A DNA stretch of 37,545 bases from Candidatus Peregrinibacteria bacterium (GCA_007133095.1 SLNK01000009.1:1-37545), one strand, 5' to 3'; positions 16,124 to 24,349 are shown, counted from the stretch's first letter. The notes: generated from the sequence alone by a model not told the origin. A program made the numbers and translations.

Positions 16124-17083
16124 ATGGAATTACTTAAGTGGAGTGCGTTATTTATAGTTTCTCTAGCCGTTTTAATCAAGGCAGCGGATTATTTCACAAA
16201 CACATCAGAAAGAATCGGTCTCCATTTCAAAATTTCTCCTTTTATAGTCGGTGTCACAATAATAGCCGTAGGAACCTCACTCCCCGAAGTAGCGACTGGA
16301 ATAATGTCGGTTATTCAAAATCAATCGGAAATGGTTGTTGGAAACGCCGTAGGATCCAACATGGCAAACATTTTGTTGGTACTCGCAATAGCGGCAATAG
16401 TGGGAAAAAATATAAAATTCAATAAAGACATCCTCCATATAGATCTTCCAATCCTAATCGGGAGCACAATTCTCCTCTTTATGCTAACAATGAACGGGAG
16501 GTTCACATACATAGAGGGAATAATATGTTTGCTGGTACTCGCCGTCTACATAGTCTACAACGCGAAAAGCAAACGCAAACTGGGAGTTGCTGAAGCCCTG
16601 GAGCTAAAAAAAATGGCAAGGACTGAAAAAGGCCCTGTTCCGGTAAAATATTTTCTCATTCTGTTAATATCCGGTGTATTTCTTTATTTCAGCGCCCAAT
16701 ACACCATAAAATCGGTGATTGAACTGGCAGAAATCCTTCGAATAGGAACAGAAATTATAGCTCTATCGGCGATAGCCATAGGGACATCGCTCCCCGAATT
16801 GGCGGTTTCCGTTCTTGCCGTGAAGAAAGGTAAAATAGACATGGCTATCGGGAATATAACGGGGTCCAACATATTCAATGTTCTGGGAGTAATGGGAATT
16901 CCCGCATTATTCGGAACATTGATAATAACCCCTTATATGATAGCGTTCTCAATCCCGGTACTTTTGTTTGTAACCATTCTTTACGCCTTCACAACAATGA
17001 ATAGAAAAATCTCCCGTTGGGAAGGCATCACTTTTCTTTTGATATACGCCGGTTTTTTGGGAATAACCTTCGGCATAATATAA
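16124..17083 (+). CDS. CaCA-family Na+/Ca2+ (cation) exchanger, YrbG-like
   Basis: This 319-residue protein has about ten membrane helices and exchanges Ca2+ (or another cation) for Na+ or H+ at the cytoplasmic membrane. Both alpha repeats of the family are intact and inverted in topology: GTSLPE at 50-55 with GNAVGSNMAN at 73-82, and GTSLPE at 220-225 with GNITGSNIFN at 243-252. The two ion-binding Glu (E55, E225) are present, and N82 and N252 fill the second pair. A basic cytoplasmic loop (about 147-173) joins the halves. Family identity is secure; the transported ion is inferred. Its location inside the S10 cluster is unusual. Confidence 0.93.
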   Translation: MELLKWSALFIVSLAVLIKAADYFTNTSERIGLHFKISPFIVGVTIIAVGTSLPEVATGIMSVIQNQSEMVVGNAVGSNMANILLVLAIAAIVGKNIKFNKDILHIDLPILIGSTILLFMLTMNGRFTYIEGIICLLVLAVYIVYNAKSKRKLGVAEALELKKMARTEKGPVPVKYFLILLISGVFLYFSAQYTIKSVIELAEILRIGTEIIALSAIAIGTSLPELAVSVLAVKKGKIDMAIGNITGSNIFNVLGVMGIPALFGTLIITPYMIAFSIPVLLFVTILYAFTTMNRKISRWEGITFLLIYAGFLGITFGII

Positions 17084-17156
17084 ATGTGGAGAAGGTACCT
17101 TTTTCGCCCACAGTTTTTCAACATATTCCTTCTCTTTGCATAACAAAAAAAATCTA

Positions 17157-17185
17157 TTGACTACCCATTTTTACGTCTGTATATT
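17157..17185 (+). promoter_or_regulatory. Promoter of the rplC-to-map operon
   Basis: TTGACT (17157-17162) and TATATT (17180-17185) are 17 bases apart. It lies downstream of the exchanger stop, so the large ribosomal operon from rplC onward has its own promoter. Initiation near 17192 yields a leader of about 115 nt. Confidence 0.75.
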
Positions 17186-17191
17186 CTAACG

Positions 17192-17307
17192 GCGTTTTGA
17201 CAAAACTTATCTGAAAAGTAAGTTAAAACCTTTGAAAGGGTTTAGCCAAAAATCTTTTCAAAGCAACTCCCCCCGGACGGGGCCGGAGATTAACCTCTAC
17301 AAACATC
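17192..17307 (+). promoter_or_regulatory. Folded leader of rplC
   Basis: The leader contains a hairpin at 17204-17224 (six pairs), an eight-pair stem joining 17230-17237 to 17256-17263, and a GC-rich hairpin at 17267-17288 (CTCC-CCCC paired with GGGG and GGAG, two-base bulge, loop GGAC). GTTTT at 17194-17198 can pair either with 17202-17206 or 17225-17229, and the second pairing encloses the first hairpin. No T-tract terminator is seen, so any control would act at translation or processing. In E. coli L4 controls the S10 operon from its leader; an equivalent role here is only a guess. Confidence 0.5.
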
Positions 17308-17895
17308 ATGTCAGGAATACTAGGCAAAAAATTAGGAATGACTCGCATCTTTCAAGATGACGGCTGTGTGATCCCAATCACTGTCGTAAAGTGTGACCCC
17401 AACGAGGTCACTCAAGTAAAGACAGTAGATAAAGACGGATATCCGGCGATAGTCCTGGGATTTTCCAAGTTAAAAAAACCGTTAAAAACAAGAAAATTCA
17501 GACATCAAAAAGAATTCCGGGTAAACGATGAAGAAACAGGAAGCTACAAAAAAGGCGATCAAATAACGGTTGAGAGCCTGCAAGAAACGGAATCCGTTAA
17601 AATTTCCTCCGTTTCAAAAGGAAAAGGGTTCCAGGGAGTAATCAAACGGCACAATTTCGGAAGAGGGCCGGAAACTCACGGATCACATCACCACAGAGAG
17701 CCCGGATCAATCGGGGCATGTACAAAACCCGGAAGAGTGGCGAAAGGGAAAAAACTGCCGGGAAGAATGGGTGGAGACAAGATAACGTTAGGTAAAGTGA
17801 AAATTGTAAGCATTAATCCAAAAAACAACACAATCTGCTTAAAAGGAGCCCTCCCGGGCCCTATCGGCACACTGATAACAATAACAAAAGCATGA
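17308..17895 (+). CDS. rplC: Ribosomal protein L3
   Basis: L3 is an early-assembly 50S protein whose long loop reaches the peptidyl transferase centre. The start GILGKKLGMTRIF is diagnostic, and the central loop GSHHHREPGSIGACTKPGRV followed by GKKLPGRMGG is the tip region. At 195 residues it is slightly short but complete. The TGA stop overlaps the rplD ATG (ATGA), so the two are translationally coupled. The start is preceded by an AC-rich, Shine-Dalgarno-free stretch. Confidence 0.98.
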   Translation: MSGILGKKLGMTRIFQDDGCVIPITVVKCDPNEVTQVKTVDKDGYPAIVLGFSKLKKPLKTRKFRHQKEFRVNDEETGSYKKGDQITVESLQETESVKISSVSKGKGFQGVIKRHNFGRGPETHGSHHHREPGSIGACTKPGRVAKGKKLPGRMGGDKITLGKVKIVSINPKNNTICLKGALPGPIGTLITITKA

Positions 17896-18515
17896 AAGTA
17901 GACCTATACAAACAAACCGGGGAAAAGAGCGGAACAATAGATCTGCCAAAAGAAATTTTTGAAGTGCCTTTTAATAGAGATTTGGTTCATCAAGCATTGC
18001 TAAGACAACTTTCTAATGCACGCAGAGGAACAGCACACACACAGGTGCGAGAAGACGTACGCGGAGGAGGCAGAAAGCCTTTCAAGCAAAAGGGAACAGG
18101 AAACGCAAGACAAGGAACAATACGCGCTCCGCACATGAAAGGAGGAGCAATTGTATTCGGCCCAAGAAACAACAGAAATTTTGTAAAGGAAATGCCAAGG
18201 AAACAACGCCGTCACGCGTTGTTTTGCGCTTTATCGGAAAAAGCTCGTGAAAAACAAGTAATAGCACTGGAGTCATACAAAGCAAAAGAAGCCAAAACTA
18301 AAGAGTTTTCGGAAACACTTAAAAAATTGCCGATCGAAAGAAACGTTTTGGTTGTAATCCCCGCAAAAGAAGAGATAATTCAGAAATCCAGCAAGAATCT
18401 TCCAAACGCAAAAACAATAACGGTTAATTACCTAAATATACACGATCTCCAAAAATTTCACACAGTCTTATTTCTAAAAGACGCAGTTGAGAAACTAAAA
18501 GAAACGTACCTATGA
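17892..18515 (+). CDS. rplD: Ribosomal protein L4
   Basis: L4 lines the exit tunnel and is the autoregulator of the S10 operon in some bacteria. The conserved extended loop is clear: LSNARRGTAHTQVREDVRGG, then KPFKQKGTGNARQG and a GG-rich FGP segment. The C-terminal globular part is compact and Lys-rich; total length 207 is typical. ATGA overlaps link it to rplC before and rplW after. Confidence 0.97.
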   Translation: MKVDLYKQTGEKSGTIDLPKEIFEVPFNRDLVHQALLRQLSNARRGTAHTQVREDVRGGGRKPFKQKGTGNARQGTIRAPHMKGGAIVFGPRNNRNFVKEMPRKQRRHALFCALSEKAREKQVIALESYKAKEAKTKEFSETLKKLPIERNVLVVIPAKEEIIQKSSKNLPNAKTITVNYLNIHDLQKFHTVLFLKDAVEKLKETYL

Positions 18516-18799
18516 AGACCAAATCAACAATAATACAGTCATATCAAACGGAAAAAAGTTCCGCGCAACAAGGGCGAAATCAATATTCCTTCGTTGTTAG
18601 AAAAGACGCAAACAAAGTGGAAATAAAAAAAGCGGTAAAAGAAATTTACGGAGTTGACGTGGAAGATGTAAAAACGATGATAATGCCAAAAAAAACAAGA
18701 TTGATAAAAGGACGTTATGAATGGGCGAAAAGACCGGTCTTCAAAAAGGCCATAGTGACTCTGAAAAACAATAAAACAATAGACCCTAACAAGATATAA
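18512..18799 (+). CDS. rplW: Ribosomal protein L23
   Basis: L23 sits at the tunnel exit and docks trigger factor and SRP. The sequence shows the family order: QTEKSS near the N-terminus, YSFVVRKDANKVEIKKAVKE, VYGVDVE-like EIYGVDVEDV, and the basic extension with WAKRPVFKKAIVTL. The 95-residue length is normal. It overlaps rplD by four bases, and rplB follows after five bases. Confidence 0.96.
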   Translation: MKTKSTIIQSYQTEKSSAQQGRNQYSFVVRKDANKVEIKKAVKEIYGVDVEDVKTMIMPKKTRLIKGRYEWAKRPVFKKAIVTLKNNKTIDPNKI

Positions 18800-18804
18800 G
18801 AAAA

Positions 18805-19638
18805 ATGGGATTAAAGAAATTTAAACCAACAACACCGGGACGAAGACAGATGAGCGTAGCCTCATTTGAAGAGATTACCAAGACAAAACCTGAAAAATCT
18901 CTGTTGAAACCGATTAAACAAAACTCCGGCAGAAACAACGCCGGAAGAATAACTGTAAGACACAGAGGAGGAGGTGTAAAAAGAATGTACAGAATAATTG
19001 ACTTCAAAGGCACGGATAAATTGAATATACGAGGAGAAGTCTCTTCAATAGAATACGACCCAAACAGAACCGCATACATAATGTTGATACAATACAAAGA
19101 CGGTGAAAAGCGATATCAATTGGCTCCACAGGGTATAAAAGTCGGAACGGAAATAATTACAAGCGAAAAAGCCAAGATAAAAGTCGGTAACAGAATGATG
19201 ATAAAAAACATTCCCGTAGGTTATGACATATACAACGTGGAATTACACGAAGGAAAAGGCGGACAAATGGCAAGAAGCGCGGGATCAAGTATAAAACTGA
19301 TGTCATTAACCGGTGAATACGCACAAATTCAAATGCGCTCCGGGGAAACAAGATTGGTAAGCAAGAACTGCTACGCAAGTATCGGCACGGTAGGAAACAT
19401 CGAACATGAAAATATCAAAATAGGAAAAGCGGGGAGAAACAGATTGAAAGGAAAGAGACCGCAAGTAAGAGGAAAAGTTATGAACCCGGTAGATCACCCG
19501 CACGGAGGAGGAGAAGGATCTAATCCAATCGGACTCAAGCACCCCAAAACACCTTGGGGACTTCCGGCTCTCGGATTCAAAACAAGAAAAAGAAAATATA
19601 CTGACAAAATGATCATAAAAGATCGAAGAAGAAAATAA
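18805..19638 (+). CDS. rplB: Ribosomal protein L2
   Basis: L2 is needed for subunit association and peptidyl transferase activity. The sequence has KKFKPTTPGRRQMS at the start, RHRGGGVKRMYRIIDFKG, the SH3-like core, and the strongly conserved C-terminal VMNPVDHPHGGGEG carrying the His implicated at the active site. Length 277 matches the family. rpsS follows after 12 bases. Confidence 0.99.
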   Translation: MGLKKFKPTTPGRRQMSVASFEEITKTKPEKSLLKPIKQNSGRNNAGRITVRHRGGGVKRMYRIIDFKGTDKLNIRGEVSSIEYDPNRTAYIMLIQYKDGEKRYQLAPQGIKVGTEIITSEKAKIKVGNRMMIKNIPVGYDIYNVELHEGKGGQMARSAGSSIKLMSLTGEYAQIQMRSGETRLVSKNCYASIGTVGNIEHENIKIGKAGRNRLKGKRPQVRGKVMNPVDHPHGGGEGSNPIGLKHPKTPWGLPALGFKTRKRKYTDKMIIKDRRRK

Positions 19639-19650
19639 CCAACCATTAAA

Positions 19651-19929
19651 ATGGCAAGATCAGGGAAAAAAGGACCATACGTAGACCAAAAAGTAATGAA
19701 AAAGGTCGAAGCTATGAACAATTCCGGACAAAAGAAACCCATAAAAACTTGGGCAAGAAACTCTGATATTGCACCTGAGTTCGTAGGTCACACATTCGCG
19801 GTCCACAACGGAAAACAATTTATTCCGGTTTTCGTAACTGAAAATATGGTTGGACACAAATTGGGAGAGTTCTCCCCCACTAAAATGTTTAAGGGCCACG
19901 GAGGTAAACTGGCCAAAGGACAAAAATAA
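19651..19929 (+). CDS. rpsS: Ribosomal protein S19
   Basis: S19 is a 30S head protein near the A-site finger. GPYVD near the N-terminus, then KTWARNSDIAPEFVGHTFAV, HNGKQFIPVFVTENMVGHKL and GEFSPTK-F are all as expected. Length 92 is exactly typical. It lies in the normal place between rplB and rplV. Confidence 0.98.
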   Translation: MARSGKKGPYVDQKVMKKVEAMNNSGQKKPIKTWARNSDIAPEFVGHTFAVHNGKQFIPVFVTENMVGHKLGEFSPTKMFKGHGGKLAKGQK

Positions 19930-19939
19930 TTAACGCATT

Positions 19940-20338
19940 ATGAAAGCGATATTAAGACAAGTTAGGATCTCCCCAAAAAAAGCTAATCTGGTAGCGGCCC
20001 TGGTTAGAACAAAGCCGGTTACGGAAGCTGTCGCTATCCTGAAGTTTACTCCTAAAAAAGCGGCTCCCATTCTAAAAAAAGTAATAGAGTCAGCGGCTGC
20101 AAATGCGGAAAACAACTTGAAACAGAAAAAAGAATCATTATACATAAGAGAAATAATCGTAACCGAAGGCCCTACATATAAAAGAAGAATACCCATCTCA
20201 AGAGGAAGAGCTCATCCACTGCTAAAGAGAACATCGCACATAACAGTTGAACTGGAGCAAAGACTGGAAGAAAAAACAGCACCGAAAACAGAATCAAATC
20301 AAGAAAAAAGTACCGATAAATCAATCAATAAGAAGTAA
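19940..20338 (+). CDS. rplV: Ribosomal protein L22
   Basis: L22 contributes the long beta-hairpin of the exit tunnel. The body starts with VRISPKKANLVAALVRTKPV and keeps the AANAENN segment and the RGRAHPLLKRTSHITVEL end. The hairpin tip around RRIPISRGRA looks ordinary. The last 25 residues are a low-complexity Lys/Glu/Ser tail, giving 132 residues against about 110 usually. rpsC starts three bases after the stop. Confidence 0.97.
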   Translation: MKAILRQVRISPKKANLVAALVRTKPVTEAVAILKFTPKKAAPILKKVIESAAANAENNLKQKKESLYIREIIVTEGPTYKRRIPISRGRAHPLLKRTSHITVELEQRLEEKTAPKTESNQEKSTDKSINKK

Positions 20339-20341
20339 ATT

Positions 20342-21022
20342 ATGGGACAAAAAGTAAATCCAAAAGTAATCAGACTGGGAATAACCCACGATTGGGACTC
20401 CAAGTGGTACGCGGGAAAGAAAAACTTCGCGCAGCTGTTCCATCAAGACATTGAAATAGAAAAAGTGATCAGGAAGCAATTGGATACCGACGGAATATCA
20501 AAGATAGAGATCCTTAGAACACAAGGTAAAGTAATAATAAATATACATACCTCAAAGCCGGGAGTAATTATCGGACGCGGAGGAGAAATAATAGAAAAAT
20601 TGAAAGATACGCTCAGTAAAAAATTCAAAGAGGCATTCGCGGTAAACATAAGAGAAATAAAGAAGCCTATGCTGGACTCCATGATAGTTGCGGAAAGTAT
20701 AGCAAGGCAGATCGAAAAAAGGATTTCTTACAGAAGAGCGGCAAAAATGGCACTGGAAAAAATAATGGAATCGGGAGCGATCGGAGCAAAAATATATCTG
20801 GGAGGAAGGTTGAACGGAGTGGAAATATCAAGAGGAGAATTCTTTAGCAAAGGAAAGATACCTTTACACACATTTAGAGCGGATATAGATTATTCATCCG
20901 TTCCCGCCAAAACCAGTTACGGGAAAATAGGTACAAAGGTTTGGATTTACAAAGGAGACGTATTTAAAAAAGATCTACACGCAAAAATGGCACAACAACT
21001 TGAAGAAGTTAAACAAACTTAA
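20342..21022 (+). CDS. rpsC: Ribosomal protein S3
   Basis: S3 forms part of the mRNA entry tunnel and helicase. It begins GQKVNPKVIRLGI, carries the KH domain with the GXXG-type loop in VIIGRGGEIIEKL (about residue 75), and a C-terminal domain with RRAAKMALEKIMESGAIGAKI and the GRLNGVEISR motif. Length 226 is normal. Neighbours and spacing are standard for the S10 operon. Confidence 0.98.
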   Translation: MGQKVNPKVIRLGITHDWDSKWYAGKKNFAQLFHQDIEIEKVIRKQLDTDGISKIEILRTQGKVIINIHTSKPGVIIGRGGEIIEKLKDTLSKKFKEAFAVNIREIKKPMLDSMIVAESIARQIEKRISYRRAAKMALEKIMESGAIGAKIYLGGRLNGVEISRGEFFSKGKIPLHTFRADIDYSSVPAKTSYGKIGTKVWIYKGDVFKKDLHAKMAQQLEEVKQT

Positions 21023-21028
21023 AACATC

Positions 21029-21448
21029 ATGCTACAACCAAAAAAGCAAAAACACAGAAAGGTATTCAGAGGCCGAAGCGACACGGAGGGGTTATCATAT
21101 AGAGGAACAAAAGTAAGTTTTGGAACATTCGGACTAAAAGCTCAAACCGGGGGAGAAATAACGTCAAGACAAATTGAAGCCGCAAGACGAACAATGACCA
21201 GATACACGAAGCGTGGCGGAAAGATATGGATAAACATTTTTCCACACAAACCCATAACAAGAAAATCATCTGAAGTCCCTATGGGAAGTGGTAAAGGAGC
21301 CCCGGAGTTCTTTGTGGCCACCGTAAAACCCGGCAGAGTCCTGTTTGAAATGGAGGGAATTGCTCCGGAAGTAGCAAGAGAAGCAATGAGGCTCGCGGCA
21401 TACAAACTGCCAATAAAATGTAAATTTATTAACACTCAAGAAAAATAA
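21029..21448 (+). CDS. rplP: Ribosomal protein L16
   Basis: L16 lines the A-site of the 50S subunit. It starts MLQPKKQKHRKVFRGR, continues with FGTFGLKAQTGGEITSRQIEAA split over the standard loop, and has the GSGKGAPEFFVATVKPGR block whose Arg and Gly contact rRNA. Length 139 is typical. rpmC follows after five bases. Confidence 0.98.
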   Translation: MLQPKKQKHRKVFRGRSDTEGLSYRGTKVSFGTFGLKAQTGGEITSRQIEAARRTMTRYTKRGGKIWINIFPHKPITRKSSEVPMGSGKGAPEFFVATVKPGRVLFEMEGIAPEVAREAMRLAAYKLPIKCKFINTQEK

Positions 21449-21453
21449 GCATC

Positions 21454-21660
21454 ATGAAAACGCTGGAAGAACTAAAAAAAATGGATATGCAGAAGCTAAA
21501 GGAAGAATTGGCCTTGATGCAAAAGGATCTATTTAAAGTCAAATTTAACGTCAAAACCGGACAAGCGAAAAATGCACATTCAATCAGAAACCACAAAAAA
21601 CAAATCGCAAGAATAATAACTGTAATAAAAGCAGTTGAAACTGAAAAAAAAACGGATTAG
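21454..21660 (+). CDS. rpmC: Ribosomal protein L29
   Basis: This is a two-helix protein near the tunnel exit. At 68 residues the family pattern is visible: an N-terminal helix with LEELKKMD and LKEELALMQKDLFKVKF, then NVKTGQAKNAHSIRNHKKQIARIITVI. A 44-base AT-rich gap without evident structure precedes rpsQ. Confidence 0.95.
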   Translation: MKTLEELKKMDMQKLKEELALMQKDLFKVKFNVKTGQAKNAHSIRNHKKQIARIITVIKAVETEKKTD

Positions 21661-21704
21661 AATTCCGGCCTGAAATACGGCAAGCAAATTAATAAATCAA
21701 TAAA

Positions 21705-21932
21705 ATGCGAGTAAAAAAAGGAGTAGTAACAAGCAATAAACAAGACAAGACGTTGGTGGTAACGGTTCACACTTACAAGAACCACCCAAAGTACAAAAAA
21801 AGATACAGGGTTTCCAAAAAGTATCACGTACACAACCCCAACAATGAAAAAGTGGCAATCGGAACGGATGTAACATTCCACGAAGTAAGGCCGCTTAGCA
21901 AACTAAAAAAATGGATAATTAAAAACGACTAA
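21705..21932 (+). CDS. rpsQ: Ribosomal protein S17
   Basis: S17 is an OB-fold primary binder of 16S rRNA. The core GVVTSNKQDKTLVVTV, HPKYKKRYRVSKKYHVHNPN and the C-terminal EVRPLSKLKKW are characteristic. At 75 residues it is on the short side (usually about 85), with the N-terminus trimmed to a few residues before the first strand. rplN begins one base after the stop. Confidence 0.97.
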   Translation: MRVKKGVVTSNKQDKTLVVTVHTYKNHPKYKKRYRVSKKYHVHNPNNEKVAIGTDVTFHEVRPLSKLKKWIIKND

Positions 21933-21933
21933 A

Positions 21934-22302
21934 ATGATTCAGCCGGAAACAAAATTAAAGGTAGCGGACAACACCGGAGCAAAACTTGCAAAGTGCATAA
22001 AGGTTCTGGGGGGATCCAAAAGAAAATATGCAAGAATAGGAGACGTGGTTGTTGTGAGCATAAAAGAAGCAAGTCCCCGTGGAGTTGTGAAAAAGAAATC
22101 CGTGGAAAGAGGAGTGATTGTAAGGCAAGTGAAAGAATTTAGTAGAAAAGACGGATCAAGCATTCGCTTCGACGAAAACGCAATAGTAATAATCGATAAA
22201 GATAAACAACCCAAGGGAACTCGTGTATTCGGTCCAGTAGCAAGAGAGCTCAGAGACCGCGGTTATCAAAAAATTGTTTCACAAGCACCGGAAGTTTTAT
22301 AA
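21934..22302 (+). CDS. rplN: Ribosomal protein L14
   Basis: L14 is part of the 30S-50S bridge and the RsfS docking surface. It begins MIQPETKLKVADNTGAKLAK and includes the GDVVVVSIKEASPRG and FDENAIVIIDKDKQPKGTRVFGP blocks, ending in REL-D-x-x-KIVS-APEVL. Length 122 is exact for the family. First gene of the classic spc group, here continuous with the S10 group. Confidence 0.99.
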   Translation: MIQPETKLKVADNTGAKLAKCIKVLGGSKRKYARIGDVVVVSIKEASPRGVVKKKSVERGVIVRQVKEFSRKDGSSIRFDENAIVIIDKDKQPKGTRVFGPVARELRDRGYQKIVSQAPEVL

Positions 22303-22310
22303 CAAAAACC

Positions 22311-22631
22311 ATGAAAGTAAAATTAAACGATCAAGTAAAAGTAGTAACGGGAAAAGATAAAGGGAAAACCGGCAAGGTTACCAAAACTTTTTCCTCAAGT
22401 AACAAAGTTGTTGTTGAAAAAGTAAACATAAGAACCAAGCATATCAAAAAAACAGCACGTAAGGCCGGAGAGAAAGTACAGTACGAAGCACCAATAAACG
22501 CTTCAAACGTAATGCTCATCTGTCCGGGATGTAAGGAAACGACAAGAGTGGCATACAAAGTTTCGAAAGGAACGAAAAAACGAAGAACATGCAAAAAATG
22601 TAAAGAAATTATAGATAAAGTAACCACCTGA
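22311..22631 (+). CDS. rplX: Ribosomal protein L24 (zinc-ribbon form)
   Basis: L24 starts 50S assembly. The KOW motif is at the N-terminus (VVTGKDKGKTGKV), followed by VEKVNIRTKHIKK. The C-terminal half carries four Cys (C71, C74, C94, C97) in a C-x2-C...C-x2-C ribbon, the zinc-type extension found in some bacteria. Length 106. It ends in TGA, and rplE follows after six bases. Confidence 0.97.
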   Translation: MKVKLNDQVKVVTGKDKGKTGKVTKTFSSSNKVVVEKVNIRTKHIKKTARKAGEKVQYEAPINASNVMLICPGCKETTRVAYKVSKGTKKRRTCKKCKEIIDKVTT

Positions 22632-22637
22632 TAAAAA

Positions 22638-23132
22638 ATGTCGGAAAAAGAAGCAAAAAATATAATGGCAAAACCGAAAGTTACCAAAGTGACGATAAAT
22701 GTTGGTATAGGAACTTACGTAAAAGCGCACAACAAAGACTTTTCAAACATAGTTGAAAATATAATGGCTATAAGCGGTCAGAAACCAATCGTAACAAAAG
22801 CTAAAAAAGCCGTTTCAAACTTTAAATTGAGAGAGAAAGAGCCTACCGGAATAAAAGTAACCCTGAGAGGAGAAAGAATGGAAGACTTTATAACAAAGCT
22901 TGTAAATATAGTATTCCCCCGCGTAAGAGATTTTCGAGGATTATCGCCAAAAGCATTCGACGGAAACGGGAACTACAGTATCGGGTTCCGTGAACACACG
23001 GTATTCCCGGAAATAAGCCCGGACGACGTTATGAAACTGCACGGACTTCAAGTAAATATAATAACAAGCGCAATAACCGATGAGGAAGGACTAGAATTAC
23101 TAAAAACATTGGGATTCCCGTTTAAAAAATAA
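22638..23132 (+). CDS. rplE: Ribosomal protein L5, short N-terminus
   Basis: L5 binds 5S rRNA and bridges to the 30S head. The conserved KVTKVTINVGIGTY, GQKPIVTKAKKAVSNFKLREKEPTG split over the usual loop, and FPRVRDFRGLSPKAFDGNGNY are present. At 164 residues it is about 15 shorter than the usual 179: the N-terminal helix that normally precedes the first strand is mostly missing. A second ATG at 22665 would make it shorter still; the start at 22638 is kept because of its tight spacing to rplX. Confidence 0.97.
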   Translation: MSEKEAKNIMAKPKVTKVTINVGIGTYVKAHNKDFSNIVENIMAISGQKPIVTKAKKAVSNFKLREKEPTGIKVTLRGERMEDFITKLVNIVFPRVRDFRGLSPKAFDGNGNYSIGFREHTVFPEISPDDVMKLHGLQVNIITSAITDEEGLELLKTLGFPFKK

Positions 23133-23142
23133 TCTATAAAAA

Positions 23143-23367
23143 ATGGCCAGAACCGCATTAAAAGTAAAAACAGCAAGAAAACAGCAAGAAGTAGCAAAAG
23201 CTATCGAAGCAAACAAACCGCCAAAATTCCCGACAAGATGCTACAACAGATGTAAACTATGCGGGAGAAAAGGCGGATACATGAGAAAATTTGAAGTTTG
23301 CAGAATATGCTTCAGAGAACTGGCAAGTGAAGGAAAAATAACGGGTATAAAAAAATCATCCTGGTAA
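23143..23367 (+). CDS. rpsN: Ribosomal protein S14, zinc form
   Basis: S14 is a 30S head protein. The C+ zinc ribbon is complete (C37, C40, C53, C56) in the RCKLCGRKGGYMRKFEVCRICF segment split by its loop, and the C-terminus GKITGIKKSSW is the usual one. At 74 residues it is about 13 longer than the common 61-residue zinc form, through an Arg/Lys-rich N-terminus. Confidence 0.97.
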   Translation: MARTALKVKTARKQQEVAKAIEANKPPKFPTRCYNRCKLCGRKGGYMRKFEVCRICFRELASEGKITGIKKSSW

Positions 23368-23377
23368 CCATTAAAAA

Positions 23378-23764
23378 ATGAACACAGACCCCATAGCGGA
23401 TTTACTAACAAGGATCAGGAACGCACAAAAAGCACACCATCAAGTTGTAAGGGTTCCACATTCAACAATAAAAGAGAATATATTAAAAATTCTCAAACAG
23501 TGGAATTTTATCCAAGATTTTAAAGTAAAAAACCACGAAGACAAAGTTCAAAAAGAACTGGAAGTCCTGCTAAAAGACGACAAAGTTCTAACAATGCGAA
23601 AAATAAGCAAGCCAGGCCAAAGAATATATGTTAAAAAAGACGAATTAAGACTTATAAAAAGCGGCCTGGGAATATCAATAGTTTCAACATCAAAAGGATT
23701 GATGACAAACATTGAAGCGAAAAAACAAAATATGGGGGGCGAATTGATTTGCGAAATATACTAA
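23378..23764 (+). CDS. rpsH: Ribosomal protein S8
   Basis: S8 is a primary 16S binder and the translational repressor of the spc operon in E. coli. It starts DPIADLLTRIRNAQ, has a middle with ISKPGQRIYVK, and ends with the GLGISIVSTSKGLMTN stretch and GELICEIY. Length 128 is normal. The repressor function is not testable here, since no E. coli-like site is visible at rplE. Confidence 0.98.
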   Translation: MNTDPIADLLTRIRNAQKAHHQVVRVPHSTIKENILKILKQWNFIQDFKVKNHEDKVQKELEVLLKDDKVLTMRKISKPGQRIYVKKDELRLIKSGLGISIVSTSKGLMTNIEAKKQNMGGELICEIY

Positions 23765-23773
23765 TAATAAATT

Positions 23774-24331
23774 ATGTCACGAATAGGAAAATTACCGGTA
23801 CAAATACCAAGCGGCGTAACGATTGAGATAGGCGGTAACAAGATAACAGTCAAGGGCCCTAAAGGAGAATTGGAAAAAGATATTCATCCGAAGATCAAGG
23901 TTGAAAAAATCGAAAACGAAATAATTGTAAATAAGACGGACGAAACCAAAGAAAGCCAATCTCTCCACGGTCTAAGCAGAAGCTTAATCGCCAACATGGT
24001 AGAGGGAGTAACGAAAGGATTTGAAAAAAAGCTGGAAATAGTGGGCGTGGGATACAGAGCAAAAGTTAGCGGAAGCAAAATAACTTTAAATCTGGGATTC
24101 TCACATCCCGTGGAATATACAGCGGACAAAAGCATAGAATTCAAAATGGACGAAGAAAAAAAGAACATAATAACTATAAGCGGAATTGATAAACAGCTTG
24201 TTGGAGAAGTAGCGGCAAAAGTAAGATCCTTTAGAAAACCGGAGCCTTACAAAGGCAAAGGGATAAGATATATAGACGAGTACGTTGCGAGAAAAGCCGG
24301 AAAATCGGCAGCGGCAACGGGGGCAAAATAA
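23774..24331 (+). CDS. rplF: Ribosomal protein L6
   Basis: L6 lies near the factor-binding site of the 50S subunit. MSRIGKLPVQIPSGV, the duplicated beta-sheet domains, KLEIVGVGYRAKVSGSKITL and the C-terminal RKPEPYKGKGIRYIDEYVARKAGK are diagnostic. The 185 residues end in a short Ala/Gly tail. Normal place between rpsH and rplR. Confidence 0.98.
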   Translation: MSRIGKLPVQIPSGVTIEIGGNKITVKGPKGELEKDIHPKIKVEKIENEIIVNKTDETKESQSLHGLSRSLIANMVEGVTKGFEKKLEIVGVGYRAKVSGSKITLNLGFSHPVEYTADKSIEFKMDEEKKNIITISGIDKQLVGEVAAKVRSFRKPEPYKGKGIRYIDEYVARKAGKSAAATGAK

Positions 24332-24349
24332 TAAAAGTAACATCATATA

